Source: Bacteroidetes oral taxon 274 str. F0058
GTDB taxonomy: Bacteria > Bacteroidota > Bacteroidia > Bacteroidales > Paludibacteraceae
DNA: 64,000 nt
Direction of reading: 5' to 3'
NCBI GenBank assembly: GCA_000163695.1
Contig: GG774889.1
Coordinates: forward strand, 240,114 to 304,113
The translations under genes were made by a program, and so were the position numbers. Positions 16,236 to 25,030 of this stretch are shown in pieces; position 1 is the stretch's first letter, and the number at the start of each line of letters is the position of its first letter. The notes beneath the pieces are model-generated. The model had not been told where the DNA came from and searched no databases. It saw only the letters and a program-made list of their open reading frames with translations.

Positions 16236-16390
16236 TTTTTGGTTGTGGTTTTGCCAGAGTAAGATACACAAAAATGAAAAAGGCTTATGGCGTGTTATTG
16301 ATATCGCCGCCCTACTGGCGTTGTTATTTGTCGTTTTAGGTCTGTTTTGGAGCATTAATATACACGCAATTTAGAAAGGTTTAGAGACAA

Positions 16391-16425
16391 CAAAAGAGAG
16401 TTTCCACTAATTTGTAGGAACTCTC
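16391..16425 (-). terminator. Rho-independent terminator after nusG
   Basis: The arms GAGAGTTTCC and GGAACTCTC at 16396-16405 and 16417-16425. On the minus strand a TTTTG run follows. It ends the tRNA-Thr to nusG transcript 35 bases after the nusG stop. Confidence 0.75.
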
Positions 16426-16459
16426 AATATACTAAAAAATTTTCTTTTTTGAGACAGTA

Positions 16460-17020
16460 CTATTCTTTCTCTACCTGCATAAAACCGAGCTCTAACGTGG
16501 TATTCCTGCCGAATATCTTTACATTTACCTTCATTCGTCGTTTTTCGTTGCTTACCTCCTCTACGACTCCTGTAAATCCGTTGAATGGTCCTGTTATTAC
16601 TCTTACCGTTTCGCCGACGAGATATGGCTCCAGTAGTTCTTCGGGGTTTTCGTCCAAGGAATCGACTGTGCCGAGGAGGCGGGTAACCTCTTGCGAACGC
16701 AAAGGTATCGGTTGGTAGTTGCCGGGCGATTCGTTGACTCCCAAGAAACCCAATACATTGGGTACGTTGCGTAGCCAGCCCGAAATTTCGCGAGTAAGAG
16801 CTACCTCTATAAGCACATATCCGGGTAAGAATGTACGCTCTTTTATCACTTTCTTGCCGTTACGGACTACATAAACACGCTCTGTAGGTATCACAACCTG
16901 CGAAACATACTTCGACAGCTCGCCTCCTTTTTCGAGCTCTATGTCGATGTATTCTTTCACTTGCTTCTCTTTGCCGCTCATTGCACGCAAAACATACCAC
17001 TTCTGATTCGATTCGGTCAT
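16460..17020 (-). CDS. nusG: Transcription termination/antitermination protein NusG
   Basis: 186 residues from the ATG at 17020 (MTESNQKWYVLRAMSGKE). A longer in-frame ORF to 17170 overlaps secE and has no NusG-like content, so it is rejected. The NGN domain (KWYVLRAMSGKEKQVKEYI to VPNVLGFLG) binds RNA polymerase. The C-terminal KOW domain (VGETVRVITGPFNGFTGVVEEV) contacts Rho or ribosomal protein S10. It is the last gene of its operon here; the ribosomal protein genes rplK-rplA that usually follow are absent. Confidence 0.97.
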   Translation of the reverse strand: MTESNQKWYVLRAMSGKEKQVKEYIDIELEKGGELSKYVSQVVIPTERVYVVRNGKKVIKERTFLPGYVLIEVALTREISGWLRNVPNVLGFLGVNESPGNYQPIPLRSQEVTRLLGTVDSLDENPEELLEPYLVGETVRVITGPFNGFTGVVEEVSNEKRRMKVNVKIFGRNTTLELGFMQVEKE

Positions 17021-17040
17021 CTCTATTGGGAGCGAGTTTT

Positions 17041-17226
17041 TTAGATTGTATAAATAAGGTGCATTATCTTCTCGAAGCTGAAGTCCATTATCCAAACCGC
17101 AATAGCTATTATAACGGAAGCTACAAGCACTACTACCGAACTGCTCGTCAGCTCCTGACGTGTAGGCCACGAGGTCTTATGCACAAGTTCGTTGTAACAA
17201 TCTTTTAAATAATTTATAAACTTCAT
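17041..17226 (-). CDS. secE: Preprotein translocase subunit SecE
   Basis: 61 residues, the short single-span form. A cytosolic amphipathic helix (YLKDCYNELVHKTSWPTRQEL) contains the invariant WPT motif, followed by one membrane span (VVVLVASVIIAIAVWIMDF). SecE clamps SecY in the translocon. It sits between tRNA-Trp and nusG, the usual order. Confidence 0.96.
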   Translation of the reverse strand: MKFINYLKDCYNELVHKTSWPTRQELTSSSVVVLVASVIIAIAVWIMDFSFEKIMHLIYTI

Positions 17227-17248
17227 ATAAACTTATTTTTTTGAAATT

Positions 17249-17324
17249 TGGCACGGAAGGTAAGGCTCGAACTCACGACTTTCGGTTTTGGAGACCGACG
17301 TTCTACCAACTGAACTACTTCCGT
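17249..17324 (-). tRNA. tRNA-Trp (CCA anticodon)
   Basis: Cloverleaf on the minus strand: acceptor ACGGAAG/CTTCCGT, anticodon arm TCGGT-CTCCAAA-ACCGA with anticodon CCA, T arm GTGAG-TTCGAGC-CTTAC, and an encoded 3' CCA at 17249-17251. It lies between tuf and secE. Confidence 0.95.
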
Positions 17325-17335
17325 ATTTTTTAAAA

Positions 17336-17377
17336 AGAGTTACGACAATGCTCCCTTACGGCAGATACCGTAACTCT
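17336..17377 (-). terminator. Hairpin after tuf, possible attenuator
   Basis: 9-bp arms AGAGTTACG / CGTAACTCT with a 24-base loop. On the minus strand TTTTT follows. It lies between the tuf stop and tRNA-Trp and may reduce read-through into tRNA-Trp-secE-nusG. Confidence 0.55.
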
Positions 17378-17398
17378 TAATATTATTATCCCCGATTA

Positions 17399-18586
17399 TT
17401 AGTCGAGAAGCTTGGTTATCTGTCCCGAACCTACGGTACGTCCGCCTTCGCGGATAGCGAAACGAAGACCTTCGGAGCAAGCAACAGGATATATCAATTT
17501 TACTTCTATTTCCAAGTTGTCGCCGGGCATTACCATTTCTGTACCTTCGGGCAGAGTGATTTCACCTGTAACGTCCAAAGTACGGATATAGAACTGAGGA
17601 CGATATTTGTTGTGGAACGGAGTATGACGACCACCTTCTTCTTTTTTCAGGATATACACAGATGCCTTGAACGAAGTGTGAGGTGTAACCTTACCCGGGT
17701 GTGTGATAACCATACCACGTTTGATTTCGTCTTTGTCGATACCACGGAGCAACAGACCTACGTTGTCGCCTGCTTCACCTTGGTCGAGCAGCTTGCGGAA
17801 CATTTCCACACCTGTAACAACAGATTTCTTACCTTCTGCACCCAAACCGATGATTTGGACTTCTTCACCTACTTTGATAACACCTGTTTCGATACGACCG
17901 GTAGCCACTGTACCACGACCTGTGATAGAGAATACGTCTTCGACGGGCATCAAGAAAGGTTTATCAACAGCACGCGGAGGTAATTCTATCCACGAGTCTA
18001 CGGCATCCATAAGCTCCATTACTTTTTCTTCCCATTCGGGTACGCCGTTCAATGCTCCGAGAGCCGAACCGCGGATGATAGGAGTGTTGTCGCCGTCGAA
18101 TTCGTAGAACGAAAGCAATTCACGCATTTCCATCTCTACCAAGTCGAGCATTTCGGGGTCGTCTACCATATCGCATTTGTTCATAAATACAACAAGGCGA
18201 GGTACGTTTACCTGACGAGCCAACAAGATGTGTTCGCGAGTCTGAGGCATAGGACCGTCTGTGGCGGCTACTACGATGATAGCACCGTCCATCTGAGCGG
18301 CACCTGTTACCATATTCTTAACGTAGTCGGCGTGTCCCGGACAGTCTACGTGTGCGTAGTGACGGTTAGCTGTCTGATACTCAACGTGCGAGGTATTGAT
18401 AGTTATACCACGTTCTTTTTCTTCAGGAGCGTTGTCGATAGAATCGAACGAACGGAGCTCGGAAAGTCCTTTCTTTGCCAATACCGTAGTGATAGCGGCA
18501 GTCAATGTAGTCTTACCGTGGTCAACGTGTCCGATTGTTCCCACGTTTACGTGCGGTTTCGACCTGTCAAATTTTTCTTTAGCCAT
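17399..18586 (-). CDS. tuf: Elongation factor Tu
   Basis: 395 residues, full length. EF-Tu delivers aminoacyl-tRNA to the ribosome. The G1 motif GHVDHGKTT (near residue 19), the switch I segment with ERGITI, G3 DCPGHADY, G4 NKCD and the C-terminal beta-barrel domains (KPFLMPVEDVFSITGRGTVATGRIE; GVITHPGKVTPH-like segment) are all intact. It is cotranscribed with tRNA-Thr upstream and probably with tRNA-Trp-secE-nusG downstream. Confidence 0.99.
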   Translation of the reverse strand: MAKEKFDRSKPHVNVGTIGHVDHGKTTLTAAITTVLAKKGLSELRSFDSIDNAPEEKERGITINTSHVEYQTANRHYAHVDCPGHADYVKNMVTGAAQMDGAIIVVAATDGPMPQTREHILLARQVNVPRLVVFMNKCDMVDDPEMLDLVEMEMRELLSFYEFDGDNTPIIRGSALGALNGVPEWEEKVMELMDAVDSWIELPPRAVDKPFLMPVEDVFSITGRGTVATGRIETGVIKVGEEVQIIGLGAEGKKSVVTGVEMFRKLLDQGEAGDNVGLLLRGIDKDEIKRGMVITHPGKVTPHTSFKASVYILKKEEGGRHTPFHNKYRPQFYIRTLDVTGEITLPEGTEMVMPGDNLEIEVKLIYPVACSEGLRFAIREGGRTVGSGQITKLLD

Positions 18587-18660
18587 AGCTTAATTTGTTG
18601 TTTTATTATAATTATAATTATGATTTAAGTTTTTTATCTCTCTTTTTCTGCTTAATTTAG

Positions 18661-18732
<72 letters not shown>

Positions 18733-18792
18733 ATTAAAAACCATATATTTGAATCAGTATGAATAAAACCGCGAGGTTTTTTTTCTAAACTG

Positions 18793-18800
18793 CAAAAGTA
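18793..18800 (-). promoter_or_regulatory. Promoter of the tRNA-Thr-tuf operon (TACTTTTG)
   Basis: TACTTTTG with TTTG at 18821-18824, exactly 20 bases apart, on the minus strand. It lies about 60 bases upstream of mature tRNA-Thr. Confidence 0.7.
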
Positions 18801-18910
18801 GTGTTTTTTTTTTATCTGCACAAATTTTTTTTCATCGAAGTCTTGGCTGCACAATGCGATAAGGGTTGCCGTAAAGGTAATATTGAATATCGTTATATAA
18901 ATTATATCGT

Positions 18911-20212
18911 TCAAGATACTCTGTCGAAGACGGCTTTTTTTGCCAATATTGTTTGCCCGATACCGCGTGCCGAGAGGAATATTATCAACGACAGCCATAG
19001 GGCGTTATTTGCCATCAGATCGTTCAACGAAAAATATGTAATGAAAAATAATATTGTCGCTGCCGTTATGGCGTAGAGCATTGCACGCGAGGCAGTTGCT
19101 CCGATGAATATGCCGTCCCACAAGAACGCCGAAAATCCTGCCAAAGGTATAGGCAGCACCCACAGGTAATATTCTGCCGACAGACGTATTATATCTTTTT
19201 TGTCGGTAAGCAGATACAGCAGACCGTCGCCCGCAAAGGCATAGACAAGCGTAAATACGGCTGTAAGCATTATGCCCAACCGAAAGTTGTCTCTTATGCT
19301 GCGCCTCAGAGAATCGGGGGCGCCCGCCCCGATAAACCGCCCCGTCAGAGCCTCGCCTGCGTATGCGAAACCGTCCATTATGTACGAGAAAAGAGTGAAA
19401 AACTGCATCAGCAATGTATTTATCGCCAATACGTTGTCGCCATACTTAGAGCCTGCAATGGGGAAAAACGAAAACACAGCTATAAGGCAGACCGTACGCA
19501 GAAATATATCGAGATTGACGCTGAAAAAACGTTTCATCTGACTACGCCTCATACTCCTTCGCCAGCTCATCAGATGGCGTATAAAGGCATATCGACGCCA
19601 AAAGAATACGAAGGCAAACCCCAACCCTGTGTATTGGGCTATCACTGTGCCGAGGGCGACACCCTCTATATCGAGCCGCAGCACAAAGACGAATATCAAC
19701 GACATCACGATATTAACTATATTGACAGCTATTGCTATCATCATCGGTATTTTGGAATTTTGCATACCGATAAACCACCCTTTGAAGCCATACATCAGTA
19801 GTGTGGCAGGGGCAGCCCATATATTGACGTAGAAGTATCGTCGTGCTATCTCTTTGAGCTCGGTACTGCTGCCTACAACCATCAGAGCGGTGTCGATGAT
19901 GGGTTTTTGCAATACAATAAGGCATAGAGCCGCCGTAAGCCCCACCGACAACGAGCGAAACAGTATATCGGCAGATTCGTCCATATCGTCTGCTCCGTAC
20001 GCCTGTGCCGTGAAGCCCGAGGTGCCCATACGCAGAAAGCCGAAAAGCCAATATATCATACTGAAAATCATTGTGGCGATGGCTATTGCCCCTATATATC
20101 GAGTGTTGCCGATGTGTCCGACGATAGCCAGATCCACCATACCCAAGAGCGGCACAGTGATGTTGGTGATGATATTGGGTAGAGCCAGACGTAGTATTTG
20201 CTTGTACATCAT
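18911..20212 (-). CDS. MATE-family multidrug/efflux transporter (DinF-like)
   Basis: 433 residues, about 12 membrane spans in two pseudo-symmetric halves. The N-terminal signature MYKQILRLALPNIITNITVPLLGMVDLAIVGH is typical of the DinF branch of MATE proteins, which exchange Na+ or H+ for cationic drugs or metabolites. The second half repeats the pattern (RRSIRDNFRLGIMLTAVFTLVYAF). It follows the HD-domain gene by 4 bases and is probably the last gene of the mraY operon. The substrate is unknown. Confidence 0.9.
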   Translation of the reverse strand: MMYKQILRLALPNIITNITVPLLGMVDLAIVGHIGNTRYIGAIAIATMIFSMIYWLFGFLRMGTSGFTAQAYGADDMDESADILFRSLSVGLTAALCLIVLQKPIIDTALMVVGSSTELKEIARRYFYVNIWAAPATLLMYGFKGWFIGMQNSKIPMMIAIAVNIVNIVMSLIFVFVLRLDIEGVALGTVIAQYTGLGFAFVFFWRRYAFIRHLMSWRRSMRRSQMKRFFSVNLDIFLRTVCLIAVFSFFPIAGSKYGDNVLAINTLLMQFFTLFSYIMDGFAYAGEALTGRFIGAGAPDSLRRSIRDNFRLGIMLTAVFTLVYAFAGDGLLYLLTDKKDIIRLSAEYYLWVLPIPLAGFSAFLWDGIFIGATASRAMLYAITAATILFFITYFSLNDLMANNALWLSLIIFLSARGIGQTILAKKAVFDRVS

Positions 20213-20216
20213 CGCA

Positions 20217-21449
20217 TTATGCTTGATAATAACATAGGTGACACTTGCGTGTATCGTAGTGTAGGCTTTGAGGCGTCAGTATCGACGAACTTGCCGACAG
20301 GTCACTGATAGAGCCGTCGGACAGACGAACCATTATTTTGTCGTCGGTGAAGTTGTATGTGTCGTTCTCGACTATCTGGTACGACGAAAAATAGTGTCCG
20401 TCGCATTTGTCGATACCGAGCTGAGATACAATGTCTTTCTCTTTTTCACGGGCGAGGTGTTCGAGGGTTGCCCTGTCTGTCTCGCCTGCTACCGACGAGG
20501 TTTTGAACAGCCTACGGTCGATGAAGTTACGGCTAAGGATAGCCAATACCTTGTCGTTGTGTTTGCTCCATACTTTGATAGAGGCTATTATATCGGCATC
20601 GTCCATCTCTGCAAACTTCTCTATTGCAAGCTCGTCGGAGTCGAAATTTGCTGCGTTGATGTCATTTTCCAAGAAATAGAGCAGAGCAGGTGTACCGAAT
20701 AGCTTTTGCCCTTTACCTATCAGTTCTTTTGCCCGTCTGATGATATTACGGAGCATTATCTCGGCAGCTATCGATGTTTTGTGAAAATAGACCTGCCAAT
20801 ACATAAATCGTCTCGAAATGAGGTAATTCTCGACCGAGAGCATACCTTTCTGTTCTACGACGAGGCTGTCGTCGGCGACGTCGAGCATCTTGATGATACG
20901 GGCAGAGCCGATGCTGCCTTCGACTACACCGGTGAAGAAACTGTCTCTCATAAGATAATCGAACCTGTCCATATCGAGCTGACTGCTAATGAGTTGATGT
21001 AGGAAGTGTTTCGGATATTCGTTGCGGAAAATACGTATTGCCGTATCGAGCTGTCCGCCCATCTCGTCGGATATCTGTTGCATAAGAATGTCGGATATCC
21101 GCTCGTGTCTGATGTTGCCGACGATGATGTTTTCGAGTACGTGCGAGTACGGACAATGTCCGATATCGTGAAGCAATATTGCTGCCATTACTGCCTTTTC
21201 TTCGTCGTCTGAGATATTGTGCCCTTTGAGCCGTAGCTCCTTGACAGCTTCCGAAGTAAGGTGCATTGCTCCGAGCGAGTGCTGAAACCTCGTGTGCGTG
21301 GCAGACGGATACACCATTGCCGAGACGCCGAGTTGTTTTATCCTATTGAGTCTCTGCATAAAACGATGTTGTAGCAGCTCGTACAGGAAATCGTTCGGTA
21401 TGGATATAAATCCGTGGACAGCGTCGTTGATAATCTTTCTTTTACCCAT
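20217..21449 (-). CDS. HD-superfamily phosphohydrolase (dNTPase/SAMHD1-like)
   Basis: 410 residues. The metal ligands of an HD domain are visible: the H of THTRFQHSLG (near residue 52), the HD of LLHDIGHCPYSH (about 95) and the D of SSQLDMDRFDYLMRDS (about 155). The following SFFTGVVEGSIG segment is typical of the YwfO/dGTPase-like group. These enzymes hydrolyse nucleotide triphosphates or related phosphates; the substrate is not known here. It is 18 bases downstream of mraY and 4 bases upstream of the MATE gene, so the three are likely cotranscribed. Confidence 0.9.
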   Translation of the reverse strand: MGKRKIINDAVHGFISIPNDFLYELLQHRFMQRLNRIKQLGVSAMVYPSATHTRFQHSLGAMHLTSEAVKELRLKGHNISDDEEKAVMAAILLHDIGHCPYSHVLENIIVGNIRHERISDILMQQISDEMGGQLDTAIRIFRNEYPKHFLHQLISSQLDMDRFDYLMRDSFFTGVVEGSIGSARIIKMLDVADDSLVVEQKGMLSVENYLISRRFMYWQVYFHKTSIAAEIMLRNIIRRAKELIGKGQKLFGTPALLYFLENDINAANFDSDELAIEKFAEMDDADIIASIKVWSKHNDKVLAILSRNFIDRRLFKTSSVAGETDRATLEHLAREKEKDIVSQLGIDKCDGHYFSSYQIVENDTYNFTDDKIMVRLSDGSISDLSASSSILTPQSLHYDTRKCHLCYYQA

Positions 21450-21467
21450 AGAGACTGAGATGAGAAG

Positions 21468-22778
21468 TTATCTGATTTTCAGGGTTAGAAGCGTCAGTGC
21501 CGCCAACATCAGTCCGACAAGCCAAAAACGAATGGTCAGTTTCGACTCGTGAATGGTTTTTATAGGTCTTTTTATCAGGTATGGTCCTGCCACGTTCTCG
21601 CCTTTTGTCTGATAATGATGATGCAGTGGAGTCTTTTTGAATACCCGCAGACCGACCATTTCGCCGTTGGCATTTGGTTTTTTGGTTCTCTTATATACGA
21701 ATGTTTGTATTATTACAGATAAATTTTCGACCAAGAATACGCCACACAATATCGGTATAAGCAGCTCTTTGTGTATGATGATGGCAAAAACGGCGATGAT
21801 ACCTCCCAAAGCCAATGACCCTGTATCGCCCATAAATACCTGTGCCGGATATGAATTGTACCAGAGAAAACCTATTGTGGCACCTATGAAAGCGGCGGCA
21901 AACACAAGCAGTTCGCCTGAGCCGGGGATAAACATCACGTTGAGATAGCCCGAGTAGTTGATATTACCCGACACATACGCCAAGATACCGAGAGCCACAC
22001 CCATTATTGCCGAGCTGCCGGCAGATAGTCCGTCGATGCCGTCGGTCAGATTGGCTCCGTTGGAGGTTGCCGTAACTATGAAAATAGTGATGAGCACGAA
22101 GAAAATCCAACCCAGAAGCTGTTTGTTGTCGCCAGCCCAGCCGAAAAGGTCGGCGTAGTCGAAGTTGTTGTTCTTGAAGAAAGGTATTGTGGTCTGAGTC
22201 GATTTCTCCGCTTTCGATGTATAGACAACCTCTTCGTTATCAGAGTATTTTGTGTGTTTCGTGGTATTTTCGATTATAACCACTTGTGGCGAAAAATATA
22301 GCACAAGCCCCACTACAAGCCCTATGCCTACCTGCCCGAATACTTTGTAACGTCCGCTGAGACCATCTTTGTTTTTGCGAAAAACCTTGATGTAATCGTC
22401 CAAAAAACCGATACAGCCCATAAATATCGTTGTGAAAAGCATAAGAATCATATATATGTTATGCAGAACACCTATCAGAAGGCAGGGTACGATGATAGAA
22501 ATCAATATGATGATTCCTCCCATTGTGGGAGTTTGGCTTTTTCGCATCTTTTCGCGTTGTTCGAATATCTGGTCGTCGGACAGTCCGCCGAAGTTCATCT
22601 CGCGAGGGGTGTCGAGTATTTGTCGGCTTTTCAGATATCGTATTATTCGTTTGCCGATGAAAGTGGCACAAAGTAAGGCGAAGATGAACGCCATACTCGC
22701 CCTGAATGTCAGATATGCAAACATTCCTGCTCCCGGAACGTTGAGTTGCTCCAACCAATGGAATAAGTAGTAAAACAT
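21468..22778 (-). CDS. mraY: Phospho-N-acetylmuramoyl-pentapeptide transferase MraY
   Basis: 436 residues, ten predicted membrane spans. MraY makes lipid I from UDP-MurNAc-pentapeptide and undecaprenyl phosphate. Conserved parts: TPTMGGIIIL (near residue 85), the DDYIKV loop, NLTDGIDGL, and MGDTGSLALGG with the catalytic and Mg-binding Asp residues, ending PLHHHYQ. A loop of about 45 residues rich in Lys/Ser (about 175-220, EKSTQTTIPFFKNNNFDY) is typical of Bacteroidota MraY. It is separated from the other dcw genes and heads its own operon. Confidence 0.97.
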   Translation of the reverse strand: MFYYLFHWLEQLNVPGAGMFAYLTFRASMAFIFALLCATFIGKRIIRYLKSRQILDTPREMNFGGLSDDQIFEQREKMRKSQTPTMGGIIILISIIVPCLLIGVLHNIYMILMLFTTIFMGCIGFLDDYIKVFRKNKDGLSGRYKVFGQVGIGLVVGLVLYFSPQVVIIENTTKHTKYSDNEEVVYTSKAEKSTQTTIPFFKNNNFDYADLFGWAGDNKQLLGWIFFVLITIFIVTATSNGANLTDGIDGLSAGSSAIMGVALGILAYVSGNINYSGYLNVMFIPGSGELLVFAAAFIGATIGFLWYNSYPAQVFMGDTGSLALGGIIAVFAIIIHKELLIPILCGVFLVENLSVIIQTFVYKRTKKPNANGEMVGLRVFKKTPLHHHYQTKGENVAGPYLIKRPIKTIHESKLTIRFWLVGLMLAALTLLTLKIR

Positions 22779-22832
22779 AAGTTACTGTTGTATATTTTGT
22801 TGTGGAATCTTTTGAAAGCCGTAATATCGTTA

Positions 22833-22840
22833 CAAAATTA
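22833..22840 (-). promoter_or_regulatory. Promoter of mraY operon (TAATTTTG)
   Basis: TAATTTTG with TTTG at 22862-22865, 21 bases apart, on the minus strand. It is about 55 bases upstream of the mraY ATG. Confidence 0.6.
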
Positions 22841-22941
22841 CAATAAAATTTTGACTTGGAGCAAAAAGGCACATCAGCCCGTAAAAATATAAAAACGTAG
22901 AGGATTTAACCCACGAATACAAAAAGGTATTTTTTCGGGTG

Positions 22942-24414
22942 CTACCTGTTCGGACGTCTTATGTGGAGACGCTGAGAAAACTGTCGTACGGAGGTAATAA
23001 CTTTTTTGTAGGTATCGGCTTCGAGCAGGCGGGTGTCTTTCACCGCTCTGTATGTGATGAATACGCCTATCGGCAGTAGTATTGCCGACGAAAACCACAT
23101 TCCCTGCCATACTTCCCAAGTACCTTCGCGAGCCATCTTTTGCCCCATAGTGTTTATGATGTAATATATGATAAAGAGAATAATGGATATTACGGCAGGC
23201 AATCCCAGTCCGCCCTTGCCGATGATGGCTCCGAGAGGAGCTCCGATAAAGAAAAATATAAGGCAGGCAAACGACAAAGTGAATTTCAGATGCCATTCGA
23301 GGTCGTGTACTCGATAGAAGTCGTCTGCATCGTTGATTATTATAGTATAGTATCGTATGTCTGACATCGTGTTTTCGATGTTGCGAGCGGCTTCGGAGGC
23401 TATCTGTACCATCTGCTTTTGCGGAGCCGAGGCAAACATAGAGTCTATGTTCTCGGCAGATACCTTAGCGGTTTTAGTGGGTTGTATGTCGAGAGCGACA
23501 GTCGAGTCTTCGGGTAATATATGATTGATTGTCAGTAGTTTTTTTGTATAACCTGCTTTTAGCGAGTCTCGTATGACGGATACGGAGTCGATGTCTTTTA
23601 TGAGTCGTTCGATATTTTTGCTTATATGCTGATTCGCCATCATATTTTCGTCGAGCTCTTTGAACCCCGTGTCGAACTCGAATAGCAGCTCCTTTTGCTT
23701 GAAAGACTCTCTTCGGTATGGGATAGTGTTGCTCCCAACCTGTTGTTGCTGTACATTTTCGAAGCATTCGCCGTTTTTCATATCTATCTTCAGATACTTC
23801 TTGTCTTCGGTAGTAGATATTCGTACGGTATCGGCAGCAGTTACCGAGGCGCTCTGGAATCCCTTTGTAAAATCGTATATCATTACATTGGTCATAGCCT
23901 TTTTGTCTGTGTCTCTGCCACGTGCATAGATATTGACTCCTCTGATGCCGGTATAGAATTCCCCCACGGGAATCTCTATCTCCAACGCCTTGTCTTTGAA
24001 CGAATACACCAGAGTCCACATTCGTTTTTGTGCCATAGGTATCACGTAGTTGGAGTAGAAGAAAGCACCTATCACTATCATAGCAATAAATATCATTAGC
24101 GACCGCATTATACGAAATAGCGATATGCCTGCAGTCTTCATTGCTATCAGCTCGAATCGTTCGCCCATATTGCCAAAAGTCATCAACGAAGCCAGCAATA
24201 TTGCCAAAGGCAGTGCCATCGGCGTAAACGCCAACGAGGAGTAAAAGAAAAATTTAGCCATTGTTTCTATCGGTATGCCTTTGCCCATCATATCGTCGAG
24301 ACGCAGCCATATAAACTGCATCACTATCACAAACAGGCTGATAAAGAACGTTACTACAAGTAACGTCATAAACTGCCGTAGAACATATAGGTCTAATTTC
24401 TTTATCCCTAACAT
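22942..24414 (-). CDS. LptF/LptG-family permease (YjgP/YjgQ)
   Basis: 490 residues. The N-terminus LDLYVLRQFMTLLVVTFFISLFVIVMQFIW and the next spans (PMALPLAILLASLMTFGNMGERFELIAMKTAG) carry the family signature, including the coupling helix that meets LptB. A large periplasmic beta-jellyroll (about 135-370) is followed by three C-terminal spans. With LptB2 it extracts LPS from the inner membrane. Only one of the two permeases is in this window. It is longer than the E. coli proteins (about 360), because of the periplasmic region. It is probably the last gene of the pdxJ-exbB operon. Confidence 0.92.
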   Translation of the reverse strand: MLGIKKLDLYVLRQFMTLLVVTFFISLFVIVMQFIWLRLDDMMGKGIPIETMAKFFFYSSLAFTPMALPLAILLASLMTFGNMGERFELIAMKTAGISLFRIMRSLMIFIAMIVIGAFFYSNYVIPMAQKRMWTLVYSFKDKALEIEIPVGEFYTGIRGVNIYARGRDTDKKAMTNVMIYDFTKGFQSASVTAADTVRISTTEDKKYLKIDMKNGECFENVQQQQVGSNTIPYRRESFKQKELLFEFDTGFKELDENMMANQHISKNIERLIKDIDSVSVIRDSLKAGYTKKLLTINHILPEDSTVALDIQPTKTAKVSAENIDSMFASAPQKQMVQIASEAARNIENTMSDIRYYTIIINDADDFYRVHDLEWHLKFTLSFACLIFFFIGAPLGAIIGKGGLGLPAVISIILFIIYYIINTMGQKMAREGTWEVWQGMWFSSAILLPIGVFITYRAVKDTRLLEADTYKKVITSVRQFSQRLHIRRPNR

Positions 24415-24442
24415 CTTATTGATGTCTTTTGTCTGTCGAGTG

Positions 24443-24979
24443 TCAGGCTATCAAAGCCTCGGCTACTTCGCTCATTTTTTCTTGTCCGAGCAGAGTTTCC
24501 ACTATTTTCAGAGCAAACTCTTTGGTGCAGCCGGGTCCTTTGCCTGTTATGATGTTCTGCGAGACTACTACTCGTTTGTCTACAAAAGTAGCTCCGTCGA
24601 GGTAGACCTCGAAACTCGGGTAGCAGGTAGCCTCTTTACCTTTGAGTATACCGAGTCTGCCCAACAGCGATGGTGCAGCACAGATAGCCGCAATGGTCTT
24701 GCCTGCTTTGTTCTGCTCTACGAGTAGGTTGTTGAGAAAATCGAATTCGCCGAGTCTGACTGTTCCACCGGGTAGGATAAGTATTTGGTTATCTGTGTAG
24801 TCGTTGTCTTTAAGCAGTGTGTCGGCTCGCATTACGATGTCGTGAGCCCCTTTTACCTCCAACGAGTCTTCGACCGATACAGTGATTAGATTCAGACCTG
24901 CACGACGTAGGATATCTATTGTAGTTGTGGCTTCTATCTCTTCGAAGCCTGTGGCGAGAAACAAATAACAGTTTTTCAT
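24443..24979 (-). CDS. DJ-1/PfpI family protein
   Basis: 178 residues. The nucleophile-elbow Cys is in AAICAAPSLLG at residue 100, and the conserved acidic residue in GFEEIEA (residues 11-17) is present, as is LPGG at 70-73. These are the hallmarks of the DJ-1/YajL branch, whose members have been tied to glyoxal detoxification, chaperone activity or oxidative-stress sensing. The exact reaction cannot be told from sequence. It lies between the LptF/G permease gene and tonB. Confidence 0.92.
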   Translation of the reverse strand: MKNCYLFLATGFEEIEATTTIDILRRAGLNLITVSVEDSLEVKGAHDIVMRADTLLKDNDYTDNQILILPGGTVRLGEFDFLNNLLVEQNKAGKTIAAICAAPSLLGRLGILKGKEATCYPSFEVYLDGATFVDKRVVVSQNIITGKGPGCTKEFALKIVETLLGQEKMSEVAEALIA

Positions 24980-25030
24980 CAGGGTATAAATATTTTTGTA
25001 TTGTTAATAAAATTTTTTGTAATCGGTGTT

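Noticed and set aside
17021..17170. 50-residue N-terminal extension of NusG
   Set aside because: It overlaps secE and has no similarity to NusG; the ATG at 17020 gives the family N-terminus.
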